A stretch of DNA of 63,447 bases, from positions 1 through 63,447 of the forward strand of contig PLZV01000042.1 of the NCBI GenBank assembly GCA_003152315.1, in the 5' to 3' direction. This document shows, in pieces, positions 43,762-52,642 of this stretch. This DNA is from Verrucomicrobiota bacterium. GTDB taxonomy: Bacteria > Verrucomicrobiota > Verrucomicrobiia > Palsa-1439. The position numbers were made by a program, and so were the translations under genes. The notes under the pieces are model-generated. The model did no database searches, was not told where the DNA came from, and saw only the letters and a list, made by a program, of their open reading frames with translations. The number at the start of each line of letters is the position of its first letter. Position 1 is the first letter of the stretch.

Positions 43762-45990
43762 ATGAAAATAGAGTGGCGTTCATTTTGGTTTCTCAGTGCG
43801 CTGGTCGTCTTTGGGAATTTGCTGATCCCTGCGGGAGTGGAAGCGCAGATCAACTCGTGGTCGTCTCTCAGCGGCGGCAAGTGGGAGCTGGGGGCAAACT
43901 GGTCAGCGGGCGCGCCGACAAGCGCGGAATCGATTCTGATCACCAATGGTGCGATGATCCTGTCACCCAAGACGGTCAACATCGATTCCACGACTTCGAG
44001 TGGTTCTCCCAGCACGATGACGATCAGTAATTTGACGGTTTCAGGCTCGGGCCTCATCCACAACACGTTGTTCCTCCAAAGTGCCGGTTTGGTGACGCCC
44101 TTGCATATCCTGAACGAGCTGACGATTACCAGTGGGGGCACCCTTTCTATTACCAACTCCATCGTGCAGGTGGATGGAGTCGACCTGGGTTTCTTTCCGG
44201 ATGACGGCGCGATCTTACTTGATACCGGCACAATGATCACTTCCAACGGTTACACAGCCGTTGGTTACAACGGAAAAGGCAATCTCACGGTCGCGGATGG
44301 CACGTGGAAGGCGGGTGGCGTGGTTGTGGGATATAACGTGGGGTCGGCCGGCACATTGACCATCGCCGGCGGCACGGTCACGCTCTCGGGGATTGTGCCG
44401 CCTTATCTGCAAGTCGGAGGACCCGGAGCGGCCACCGGCACGGTGTGGCTGACGGGGGGTCAGTTGACCACGACCAACTTTGAGTCGGACATCGGTATTT
44501 TTGGTGTCGGGCAGGCGATCGTCTCGAATGGAACGTGGCGAGCCATAGACATAAAAATTGGCTCGTCCACGGGCGGACAAGGAACACTGACTCTCTTCGG
44601 CGGTACGGCAGCCGCGGGTTCTTTGGAAATCGGTAGCGCGAACGGGACGGGAAGCGTGATTGTGGCGGGAGGCTATTTGACGATCACCCCCACGCCGGGA
44701 AGTTTTTTTGCAGGAAGCGGCCTTGTAGTGGAGAATCCGGTCGTACTTACCCGGGGCTCACTTCTAGCCACGAATACCGCGACCCTCATTGGGAACACCG
44801 GTGGAGGCAGTCTCACGAACCTCGGCGGTTCGCTGACGTTGAATAATATTATCATCGGCAACGCAGCCGGCTCTCACGGAACGCTGGCGATTGCGGGCGG
44901 GACCAACATCCTGACCGCAAGCGTGACCATTGGCGCCAATGTCAATGCCACCGGCACGGTCTTGGTGACGGGAGGGCAGTTGGTGGCGACCAATTCCGGT
45001 TTTGAAGTAGTACTCGGCAATGGCGGTTCCGGCGAGATGACCGTGTCCAATGGCACGACTCGCGCCAACGGCGTGCGGGTGGGTAATCTGGCTGGTAGCC
45101 ACGGCGTGTTGACCCTGGCAGGCGGCACCAACGACCTTTCCACAATTTATGTGGGAGCTTTTTCTTCATCGGCTACGGGTGCGGTCTGGATGACCGGTGG
45201 GCGATTGAGCAACAGTCTCCTGTACGTTGGCTACCAAGGTGTGGGACAGATGACCGTCTCCAATGGTACGTCGCTGCTGCACGATGTGTTTGTCGGTGCG
45301 GTCACTGGCGGGCAGGGCACGCTCACCTGTGTCGGCGGCAGCAGTTCGATGTACTCCAGCCTTACCTTGGGAACCTCGGATTGCACGGCAACGGGCACTG
45401 TTATCGTGGCTGGCGGGAACCTGTTTGTTACCAATGCCGCGCACACCGCCGTGTTCGAGGTTGACAGCGGCACGTTTATCCTCAATTCGGGTGTGGTTGA
45501 CGTGGACATCTTTGTGATGACAAATCCTTGCGCGCATTTCATCCGCAGTGGAGGGGCGCTGTTGTATAGCAGCGCCGTGCTTTCGAGCAATCGGGACGAC
45601 GATGGCGATGGCATCTCCAATGGTTACGAACAAGATCACAATTTTGATCCGTTGAACGCGGCGGATGCAAATGCGGATGCCGACGGCGACGGGATGAGTA
45701 ATCTGCAGGAGTTCCTGGCCGGGACCGACGCAACCAATAGCGCGTCATCGTTCCGCATTACGAGCGAGGTTAGAACGGGCAGCAATGTGCTCGTCACCTG
45801 GATGACGGGAATTGGCAAGACCAATGCATTGCAATGGACAGGCGGCACGGGCAACGGGAGTTTCGCCACGAATAATTTTGCCAACCTCTTTATTGTTACC
45901 AATACCGTCGGCACCACGACCAATTACCTCGACGTGGGCGGGGCGACGAACAAGCCGGCGCGATACTATCGGGTGCGGCTAGTGCCGTAG
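43762..45990 (+). CDS. Secreted beta-repeat protein with EF-hand-like segment and C-terminal beta domain
   Basis: A protein of about 742 residues with a signal peptide (1-28). Most of the body consists of about a dozen imperfect repeats of the type G-x-L-T-V-S-N-G-T...G-T-L-T-I-A-G-G-T, expected to form a parallel beta helix like those in autotransporter-associated repeats. A D-D-D-G-D-G-I-S-N-G-Y-E calcium-type segment and the A-R-Y-Y-R-V-R-L-V-P tail end the protein. No anchor or autotransporter barrel is present. AAAGGGATT directly precedes the ATG at 43762. Confidence 0.82.
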   Translation: MKIEWRSFWFLSALVVFGNLLIPAGVEAQINSWSSLSGGKWELGANWSAGAPTSAESILITNGAMILSPKTVNIDSTTSSGSPSTMTISNLTVSGSGLIHNTLFLQSAGLVTPLHILNELTITSGGTLSITNSIVQVDGVDLGFFPDDGAILLDTGTMITSNGYTAVGYNGKGNLTVADGTWKAGGVVVGYNVGSAGTLTIAGGTVTLSGIVPPYLQVGGPGAATGTVWLTGGQLTTTNFESDIGIFGVGQAIVSNGTWRAIDIKIGSSTGGQGTLTLFGGTAAAGSLEIGSANGTGSVIVAGGYLTITPTPGSFFAGSGLVVENPVVLTRGSLLATNTATLIGNTGGGSLTNLGGSLTLNNIIIGNAAGSHGTLAIAGGTNILTASVTIGANVNATGTVLVTGGQLVATNSGFEVVLGNGGSGEMTVSNGTTRANGVRVGNLAGSHGVLTLAGGTNDLSTIYVGAFSSSATGAVWMTGGRLSNSLLYVGYQGVGQMTVSNGTSLLHDVFVGAVTGGQGTLTCVGGSSSMYSSLTLGTSDCTATGTVIVAGGNLFVTNAAHTAVFEVDSGTFILNSGVVDVDIFVMTNPCAHFIRSGGALLYSSAVLSSNRDDDGDGISNGYEQDHNFDPLNAADANADADGDGMSNLQEFLAGTDATNSASSFRITSEVRTGSNVLVTWMTGIGKTNALQWTGGTGNGSFATNNFANLFIVTNTVGTTTNYLDVGGATNKPARYYRVRLVP

Positions 45991-46006
45991 GTCGTTGCAC
46001 GGATTA

Positions 46007-46095
46007 CCAGCGCTGATCAGTGTGTTCGACCGTTTTCATCTGCCGACACGATCCGCTGGAATTGGAAATGCGACTATCCGCTTCTTGCGGTCAAA
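46007..46095 (-). pseudogene. Truncated duplicate of the ada 5' end (direct repeat, copy 2)
   Basis: On the minus strand this reads M-K-T-V-E-H-T-D-Q-R-W and then a stop, against M-K-T-V-E-H-D-D-Q-R-W in ada. The upstream 50 bp also match. Homology ends at the stop, seventeen bases past the end of the beta-repeat gene. Confidence 0.8.
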
Positions 46096-46104
46096 GTGGC
46101 TGCG

Positions 46105-46221
46105 TCAGTTCGTTACGCGCTTGCGTTTGAGGAGGGGGCAGAGCAGCAGGGCGGCGGCGACGAAGTGCGAATTGACCAGGGAGGACGGCGGGGATGTTTG
46201 TGGTGCGAAGATAAATCCGTC
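46105..46221 (-). pseudogene. Remnant PEP-CTERM C terminus
   Basis: The minus strand ends in P-P-S-S-L-V-N-S-H-F-V-A-A-A-L-L-L-C-P-L, then L-K-R-K-R and a stop, closely matching the tail of the PEP-CTERM protein at 14201-14863. The P-E-P motif has decayed to P-P and no start is seen. With the ada fragment next to it, it suggests that a PEP-CTERM gene once lay just upstream of ada. The rest of 46222-46362 shows nothing recognisable. Confidence 0.6.
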
Positions 46222-46362
46222 AAGGACGTGATGGAGTGTCAAGAGTCAAGCCTTGACCCCTTTACGCCGCCGCCCACCAGCGCCCACGACTTGTCGGCCA
46301 TGGGCCGATCAAAGACAACCTGGATGGCGGTCAAGCCTGGAGTTGACCCTTCATTCCTTCAT

Positions 46363-47784
46363 TTAACTCAATTCTTCCTGATACTCGGCGTCCGTATTCA
46401 CGCGCCAGGGATCCTGTTCACAGCCTAAGACGCGGCGAGCGGCAACAAGTGCAGTCATCATGGAATGGTCTTGGTTGTTGTACTTGTGCATGCCGTTCCG
46501 ACCCACCATCTGAAAGTTGGTGAAGCGCTGAACTTGTTCGCGGATGATACGGACATCGCCCTCATAGCCGGGATAGTAAACCGGGTAGGCCTTTTCCGCG
46601 CGCACGACACAGCCATCGAATACATCCGCCGCTGAGGCCAACCCTAGGATTTCCAACTCCCGCTTACCCAGCGCAATCAGGTCGCGATCAGACATATTCC
46701 AGATGGCATCCCCCTCAAAGCAAAAGTATTCCAACCCCAGACAAGTCACGCCCGGGTGGGGGACCATCTGGGCGCTCCAGTTGTTGAAGTTCTGGATGCG
46801 GCCCATCCGGACCGTGGGGTGGTGAATATAAATCCAGTTGTCGGGGAACATTTTTTCGCGATGGATCATGAGCGCCACGGTCAGAAAATCGCGATATTGC
46901 AGCCGCTGTGCGGCGGCCGTGCAGGCTTCGGCCAGAGGCGGATCGAAGGCCAAGATGGATTCTTGCAGCGGCATGGAGACAATAAACTGGTCCCCTGCGA
47001 TGACCTGTAACTGGCCGTGTCTATTGCGCGTGGTGACGGAGGTCACTCGACAATCCTGCCAAGTGAACTCCATCGCCTGCTCACCAATGCGCACTACACC
47101 ACCAGAGCGGATAATGTCATCGCGGGTCTTTTCCCACATCATGCCGGGGCCCAAGCGGGGATAATCGAATTCTTCAATCAGCGTCTTGACCACCTTACGG
47201 CCTGCCTTGCGCTGTGGGACAAATGCATGCCAGATCGCCGTGGACAAGGACAGACCTCGAATTCGTTGTTCGGCATAATCGGAGCTGATTTGATCACAGG
47301 GGCGTCCCCAGACTTTCTCCGTATAGGTCTTGAAGAAAACACTGAACAACTTGCGCCCGAAAAGGTTTGTCACGCGATCTTCGAACGACTTCTCCGGCTT
47401 TTGGGGGAACAGCAGAGCTTTGGCGTAACTCAGCACGCAGAGCAGGCTGGTCCACAACCCCAGTCCGAATAAGGCGTTGAATGCGTTTAAGGGATAATCG
47501 AAGAACTTACCGCGGTAGTAGATGCGGGAGCGGCGTTTGACCTTGATGAAATCAGCGGCTAGGCGCCGGTGCCACCAAGTATTGATTTCCTCACTCTTGC
47601 TGAAGAACCGATGCCCACCGATGTCGAAACGAAACCCCTTGTAATTGACCGTGCGGGCAATACCGCCCACGTATTGCGTATCTTTCTCAATGAGGGTCAC
47701 AGCCTGCCCATTTTCCAACAGCTCCGCGGCAGCCGTTAGTCCGGCCGGCCCCGCACCAACAATGATGATATTTTGCCTAGGCAT
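46363..47784 (-). CDS. FAD-dependent oxidoreductase, UDP-galactopyranose-mutase/amine-oxidase-like
   Basis: A protein of about 473 residues with an N-terminal FAD-binding turn (I-I-V-G-A-G-P-A-G-L-T-A-A). The motif G-F-R-F-D-I-G-G-H-R-F-F is characteristic of a protoporphyrinogen-oxidase/UDP-galactopyranose-mutase-like group found in polysaccharide clusters. It lies downstream of a GT39-like gene with overlapping ends, which supports a role in glycan synthesis. The exact substrate is unknown. Confidence 0.82.
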   Translation of the reverse strand: MPRQNIIIVGAGPAGLTAAAELLENGQAVTLIEKDTQYVGGIARTVNYKGFRFDIGGHRFFSKSEEINTWWHRRLAADFIKVKRRSRIYYRGKFFDYPLNAFNALFGLGLWTSLLCVLSYAKALLFPQKPEKSFEDRVTNLFGRKLFSVFFKTYTEKVWGRPCDQISSDYAEQRIRGLSLSTAIWHAFVPQRKAGRKVVKTLIEEFDYPRLGPGMMWEKTRDDIIRSGGVVRIGEQAMEFTWQDCRVTSVTTRNRHGQLQVIAGDQFIVSMPLQESILAFDPPLAEACTAAAQRLQYRDFLTVALMIHREKMFPDNWIYIHHPTVRMGRIQNFNNWSAQMVPHPGVTCLGLEYFCFEGDAIWNMSDRDLIALGKRELEILGLASAADVFDGCVVRAEKAYPVYYPGYEGDVRIIREQVQRFTNFQMVGRNGMHKYNNQDHSMMTALVAARRVLGCEQDPWRVNTDAEYQEELS

Positions 47785-49030
47785 CCTGAGCGTCTTTCTC
47801 ACTTGAGCCAGTGCAGAGAGCGGCGGGATGTGAAAGTAGCAGTGTCAACCCGATGAAGAGAAGCAACGGCTCAAAGGGCAGGCGATACCGATAGCGCGAA
47901 ACAAAGAAGCCATAACCGGCAGCCTGCAGAAGCAGGGTAAGGCTGCCAAAGACAATCCAAAAACGCCCCTTGGAATAACCCCGCAGACAACCGATAAGAA
48001 AGACAGCATAGACCAACACGGTGGTGACGCGGCACAGAAGAGTCCGCATGGGTTTGTCGCCTTCTGAGGCGGTGGCCATGCGCCCGTTATCCCAACGGAA
48101 GAAATTCAACGTCTTGACAAGCCAAAGACGGGCTGCGTCCGCAGGATGCGCTTTGATCCAAGCCACCGCCTCCGCTTTGGCCACGTTCTCCAACTCCTTG
48201 GCGGTCTTGACGTTCACCAGTTTGTTTCGTAAGCCGCTCGTGTCCACGTCACCGGTCGTGTTGGCCTTGGCCTGCGAGTTGAACCCCAGGTACATATGCA
48301 AGCCGCCACTGATGGAGAAAGGGATAAAGGCTTTTTCGTGGATGAAATTCCGAACGGTCCAAGGCACGAGCGGCACCACGAAACCAAATCCAAGGGCGAT
48401 GCAATAGACGAGCCAGCGGCGGAAATGGCGAGTGAATTGCGCCAACGCCAGGGCGGGTAGCACGAAAAGTTGAGGGGGGGCGTAGAGAGCGCCGATGCCA
48501 AGGAGGAAACCTTCGGCCAAGCCCCAGCGGGCGGTGATTCGTGTGTCGGGATGAAACACGATGCCCCCTGCGATCAGCAGGACCAGCGCCGCCAACCAAA
48601 AGGCCTGAAAGGTGTTGGGATAGTTTGAGGCACTTAGGTAAGCGAACGGGGGATGCAGGCCAATAAAGACCATGACGGGTATGGCAATAAGCAAGTTGCG
48701 GGTGAGCAAGTAGGCAGCGATGGCGTAGCAGAGAATTGCCGCCCAGGAGACGGTGGCATTTACGAGTTTGGCAGTGAGCGGGCCCGTGGGAATGACGTAG
48801 CCTGCCAGTGCCAACGAAAAGGGCAGGCCGGGTGCATGGCAGATGGCAAGGGTACCATGGCCCTCATGATCTATCCGGTACCCTCGGCCGTGCGCCAGGT
48901 TTTGGGCAATCTCCAAAAACCATTGTTCGTCCGCGTATTTGAAATGCGGACTGGAAAAACACAGCGCCCATCGCATGACGAGGAGTATGCCGGCGAGGGC
49001 GAAGAACAAGTTAGTAAGGCGACGGTTCAT
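47777..49030 (-). CDS. GT39-like membrane glycosyltransferase
   Basis: A 417-residue protein with about ten or more hydrophobic segments. The first loop has F-K-Y-A-D-E-Q-W-F-L-E-I-A, with an acidic D-E pair as in ArnT/PMT-type lipid-linked sugar transferases; later F-V-S-R-Y-R-Y-R-L-P-F-E-P fits the C-terminal part of the family. It probably transfers a polyprenyl-linked sugar at the membrane. The start overlaps the LuxR stop (ATGA) and the stop overlaps the FAD gene. Confidence 0.82.
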   Translation of the reverse strand: MNRRLTNLFFALAGILLVMRWALCFSSPHFKYADEQWFLEIAQNLAHGRGYRIDHEGHGTLAICHAPGLPFSLALAGYVIPTGPLTAKLVNATVSWAAILCYAIAAYLLTRNLLIAIPVMVFIGLHPPFAYLSASNYPNTFQAFWLAALVLLIAGGIVFHPDTRITARWGLAEGFLLGIGALYAPPQLFVLPALALAQFTRHFRRWLVYCIALGFGFVVPLVPWTVRNFIHEKAFIPFSISGGLHMYLGFNSQAKANTTGDVDTSGLRNKLVNVKTAKELENVAKAEAVAWIKAHPADAARLWLVKTLNFFRWDNGRMATASEGDKPMRTLLCRVTTVLVYAVFLIGCLRGYSKGRFWIVFGSLTLLLQAAGYGFFVSRYRYRLPFEPLLLFIGLTLLLSHPAALCTGSSEKDAQDA

Positions 49031-49575
49031 AAGAGAAAAGACACGGGGTCATCAACTCTTTGAGAGGCCGTAGAAAACTGCGCAATTTCGTAATCACTTG
49101 CAGCAGATTTCCCGACAAAACGAAACTTCGCAGAAGCGCCTCTACAACAAACGTCGCAACCTTTCCTTGACGAGTCCTCCTTCAACGACCTCATTGAGAG
49201 CTTATTCCCAAATCGACTGATGAGACTTAGCTTTCCGTGGCCAGCTCCCGCCAATCGCTGAGGAGCCGGAAGTTCCGACAAAGAGTCTCCCGCTTCGCCG
49301 GTCATCGCCAATCCCACGCCGGCCCAGAGTAAGACGGCCTCCTCCCCCTGTGTGACTGCGCCCATCACGCGCACGACTGGTTCCACGCGGTCGGCTACGG
49401 CGAGTTTGTGGTGAAGACGCTCAATATAGGTGTGGGCGGTGTGCGGCGAGATGCCGAGGACGGCGGCAATGGCGAGTTCGGTGCGGTCATCGAAAACGCC
49501 GCGCAGGATTTGGAGTTCACGCGGGGATAACTTGAGCGAGCGGGCGATCATCGCCCACGCTTGCTCGGTGAACAT
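49027..49575 (-). CDS. LuxR-type HTH transcriptional regulator
   Basis: A 182-residue protein. Residues about 10-75 form a LuxR/GerE HTH: L-S-P-R-E-L-Q-I-L-R-G-V-F-D-D-R-T and I-S-P-H-T-A-H-T-Y-I-E-R-L-H-H-K. There is no receiver domain. The short form is common in Verrucomicrobiota. The C-terminal hundred residues are unlike the family I remember, so an altered frame or a new tail is possible. It overlaps the GT39-like gene, which it may regulate. Confidence 0.75.
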   Translation of the reverse strand: MFTEQAWAMIARSLKLSPRELQILRGVFDDRTELAIAAVLGISPHTAHTYIERLHHKLAVADRVEPVVRVMGAVTQGEEAVLLWAGVGLAMTGEAGDSLSELPAPQRLAGAGHGKLSLISRFGNKLSMRSLKEDSSRKGCDVCCRGASAKFRFVGKSAASDYEIAQFSTASQRVDDPVSFLL

Positions 49576-49745
49576 TGCTGAACCTGGTGCCTGTCGTCGT
49601 GAACGGGCATCCTGCCCACTTTTGGCACGATTGTTCAAGATACCGAACCTCAAGGCCGTCTAGCGAGATTCACTGCGTATCATGTTCGCGCTATGCTCGA
49701 TTCTCCCGCGATCAGGCCGAAAGGCAAGCCTTTTGGGATGGGGGC

Positions 49746-50004
49746 GGGCGGACACTCGTGTCCGCTCCGTGTGAGCTGGTGCCATAGTCACCAAATCCCC
49801 CAAAGTCATCGACCGGATCCTGCACAGGGGCTGACGAGGACCTCTGTCATGCCGCCATCGTGGCACAATCTGGCACGTCAGACTTTACGTACCCCCTCAG
49901 CCGGATACGAAACATCCTTCGTCAAAGCTACGGCGCGATACCTAAACGGCAGGCATCGTGCCCTACAATTCGGAGGCGGACCGCGGTTAGCAACCGCGGC
50001 TACA
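49746..50004. repeat. Two hairpins in a gene-free stretch
   Basis: GCGGACACTCGTGTCCGC at 49746-49766 and CCGCGGTTAGCAACCGCGG followed by CTACA (reverse of TGTAG) at 49981-50004. The region 49576-50864 (1.3 kb) holds no gene that I can support; it is filled by these hairpins, unit E3 and other repeat modules. Confidence 0.6.
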
Positions 50005-50052
50005 AGGGGAGATAAGACGAATAGGGCAGAAAATGTAATTCGGCGAATTGTA

Positions 50053-50376
50053 CTGGACATCGTATTCCGATAGTGGTAAGATCTGGGCATGAGTATGGAG
50101 AGACAGATGGGCAGGCCGCCGTCAACGCCCGGGGCTACAGTCGGGGAGACTCTCCTTCGTCAAGAGCTTCGGAGGACGAGTCAGCGCGCCAAAATGGCGC
50201 GAATCTTCTTCGCTAGGACTCTTCGAATGGCAGACAAAGGGGGCCTATATATGTTTTTGCGAAACGAACCCACCGTTTTTCGTTCGGATTTTGGATACAA
50301 CTTATACGGCATGAGTAATTTGCAGACAAATGTTACGGAGAATTTCGGTGGGTTCGTTTTCCAAAACGAACCCACC
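50053..50376 (+). repeat. Three-arm GAACC element, unit E3, with leading box
   Basis: Box at 50053-50091 (ATTCCGATAGTGGTAAGAT). Arm GCGAAACGAACCCACCG at 50259-50275, a 70-nt spacer, then a palindrome at 50347-50376 (14-bp arms, two central bases) with the same CCCACC extension. The palindrome is the same over all 30 bases as that of unit E4. Confidence 0.8.
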
Positions 50377-50519
50377 GGGAGGGTATTTTTGGGCGGTCGA
50401 GAGGGAAAATGGACGCAAATTGGGGGCCGGATTGCGCGAATGGGATTGATGAGAGAGGAACGGGGATGCGGTTGCAGGCGGCGTGGCGTGCAAATCAAGT
50501 CGGAAACGACAGAGACCGT

Positions 50520-50605
50520 TGCCGCAAACAACAGCGGGTTTGCTGCGGGAATACGACGTGCAGCGTGTCGTCAGACTCCGCTCCGTCGGACTCGGCTCGA
50601 GAAGC
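50520..50605 (+). repeat. Dispersed GTCGTCAGACTCCG module
   Basis: Stretch GCCGCAAACAACAGCGGGTT and onward, through GTGTCGTCAGACTCCG to GGACTCGGCTC. It recurs inverted at 57006-57095 with close identity, and in shorter form near 5640, 13446 and 58085. Confidence 0.65.
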
Positions 50606-50645
50606 TCAGGGTGACAGACCGGGGAGAGGTGCACGAGGGGAGGCG

Positions 50646-50672
50646 GCGCGGCCGGCTGGGCCAGCCGGCTCT
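50646..50672 (+). repeat. TGTAG-type hairpin variant
   Basis: Hairpin GCCGGCTGGGCCAGCCGGC followed by TCTACC. It is a stem variant of the hairpins at 13889 and 56962. A lone arm, GCGAAACGAAC, lies nearby at 50709-50719. Confidence 0.55.
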
Positions 50673-50864
50673 ACCAACGACTGGGGAACACGCGAAAAAA
50701 CCCTGTTCTGCGAAACGAACTCCCCAGTTAAGTTGCGTTTTATGAACAGGTTGGGAAATCGATGGTGTGAATCTGGCAAAGCGATTGTGCGGCCAAAACG
50801 AGCTCATCGCGTGACACGGGTTTGGGGTTTGACGGGAGGGGAATCCGAGGGTAATGCTATAAGA

Positions 50865-52601
50865 GTGAATCCTTTGATTTTCCGCCGGTCTTTACAATTG
50901 TGGGCGCGCGCAGCAATTTGTTTTGGCGTGTTTGTCCTGTTCGCCGTGGAGGCGCGCGCGGTGAGCCTGACGCTGGTGACGAACAATATCACCATGCCAC
51001 GGGGACAGACCTTCCAGATGCCACTGACGGGTTCCGATCCGGATGGGTTGCCGCTGAGGTTCTCCGCGACCGTGAGCAACAAGAAGGGGGTGACGGCGGC
51101 GATCGCGCCCAGCACGAATCCCAGCCTGGTGTTGAATGTGAGCGGGGTGGACTCGAACAGCCAGCCATTCACGGGGAATCTGGTGTTGCAGCTTTTTCAA
51201 GACCTCACGCCGCATACCACGGCCCGCATTATCGACCTCGTTAACAGCAATTTCTACGACGGCCTGATATTTCATCGGGTGATATCAAATTTCGTGGCCC
51301 AGGCGGGGGGTTCGACAACCGACGCCAACTTCGAATCGGGCGTGCTCCTCGATGACGAGTACGTCGCGACGTTGACCTATGACGGGTTCGGCCAGTTGGG
51401 CATGGCCAATTTGGGCGCCAATAACCACGATTCCAATGACTCCCAGTTCTTCATCACCGCGCTGGGTCTTTCGATCGACAATCCGACGAACACGTCACCC
51501 GAGTCTCTGAACTTTGACCAGCCCATCTTTGGACAACTGACGAGTGGCTTCGATGTGCTCTCGGAGATCCTGTTCACGCCCATCGACCCGAATAACAATG
51601 ACCGGCCGTTGACAGACGTGGTGATCAACACAGCGACCATCATCACCAATTCGCAGGACGGGGTGCTGCGGTTGACGGCATCAGCGAAGTTTAGCGGTGT
51701 GGTGACGGTGACGGTGAGCGCGACGAACGCCGAGAATCAAGTCGCCACACAGACGCTGCAGGTCAAGGTCATTATCGATTCGAACAACAATTCGGCGGCA
51801 TTTTTGGGGCCGATTCCCAGCAGCGTTGTGGTGACGCAGAACACAGCGGTGACGTTCCTGATCACGAGCACGGACATTGATGGCGATCCCGTGTTCATCG
51901 GGGATGGGTATCTGGATCAGCCGAGCCAGACGCTGACGAACATCGTGGCCACGATTATTCCGGCAACGAAACGGGTGCCGAACACGACCCGGATCACGAA
52001 CCGGATATGGTTCAGCCCCGACGTGACTCTCACCGGTGTGGTCAATTTGATCATTGGTGTGAGGGACCGTTCGCATAGCTTTGATTCCCAGGCTTTCACC
52101 CTGACGTTCCTGCCGTGGAGCGCGACGCCGACGATGGCAATCACGTCTCTGAGAGGCATGGTGAAAGATGGCAGCAAGACGGGCGGCGACAGTGTCAACG
52201 TGCACGGCACGTTTACGTTCATCGGTGAATCCGACCACACGTTTGGCAGCAACGACGTGCTGGTGCTGACGCTGGGCGACCCGACGAACCCGTTGATGGT
52301 CTCCCTCACGCCGGACAGCAACGGTTGGAAGTTTCACAACGGGTCGGTCAACGCGAGGGAGCATGTGATTTCGATGGTGACCAGCAACCTGAATTCCGTG
52401 GTGTCCAGCAATGTGAACGCCTCGGCGCAGTTCAACAAACGGAGTGGCACGTTTAGTATTGCCGTCAAGGGCTTTGACTTTCCGACTCCGATCACCACGA
52501 ATCAGGTACAGATCGGGATCGCGCTTGGCAATGATTACGTGACCGATGTCCGTCCCTGGGTCGAAAAAGGGCCCGGTATTTTCATGCCGCTCTCGCCGTA
52601 G
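50865..52601 (+). CDS. Secreted cyclophilin-type peptidylprolyl isomerase with cadherin-like beta domains
   Basis: A protein of about 578 residues with a signal segment (F-R-R-S-L-Q-L-W...F-V-L-F-A-V-E-A-R-A). Residues about 85-285 are a cyclophilin domain: Y-D-G-L-I-F-H-R-V-I, F-V-A-Q-A-G, N-D-S-Q-F-F-I-T and F-D-Q-P-I-F-G-Q. Ig/cadherin-like beta domains lie before and after it. It may assist folding of exported proteins. The start is not clear: GTG at 50865 fits the signal peptide, and TTG at 50874 is also possible. Confidence 0.8.
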   Translation: MNPLIFRRSLQLWARAAICFGVFVLFAVEARAVSLTLVTNNITMPRGQTFQMPLTGSDPDGLPLRFSATVSNKKGVTAAIAPSTNPSLVLNVSGVDSNSQPFTGNLVLQLFQDLTPHTTARIIDLVNSNFYDGLIFHRVISNFVAQAGGSTTDANFESGVLLDDEYVATLTYDGFGQLGMANLGANNHDSNDSQFFITALGLSIDNPTNTSPESLNFDQPIFGQLTSGFDVLSEILFTPIDPNNNDRPLTDVVINTATIITNSQDGVLRLTASAKFSGVVTVTVSATNAENQVATQTLQVKVIIDSNNNSAAFLGPIPSSVVVTQNTAVTFLITSTDIDGDPVFIGDGYLDQPSQTLTNIVATIIPATKRVPNTTRITNRIWFSPDVTLTGVVNLIIGVRDRSHSFDSQAFTLTFLPWSATPTMAITSLRGMVKDGSKTGGDSVNVHGTFTFIGESDHTFGSNDVLVLTLGDPTNPLMVSLTPDSNGWKFHNGSVNAREHVISMVTSNLNSVVSSNVNASAQFNKRSGTFSIAVKGFDFPTPITTNQVQIGIALGNDYVTDVRPWVEKGPGIFMPLSP

Positions 52602-52642
52602 GTTGTCTGCCGCGGCGTGCCGGCTCAGGGCAGGGAGTGGAT

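Noticed and set aside
41578-45990. Autotransporter or type IX secretion of the beta-repeat proteins
   Set aside because: No outer-membrane barrel domain at the C terminus and no Por secretion genes are visible; the shared tail is described instead as a domain of unknown role.
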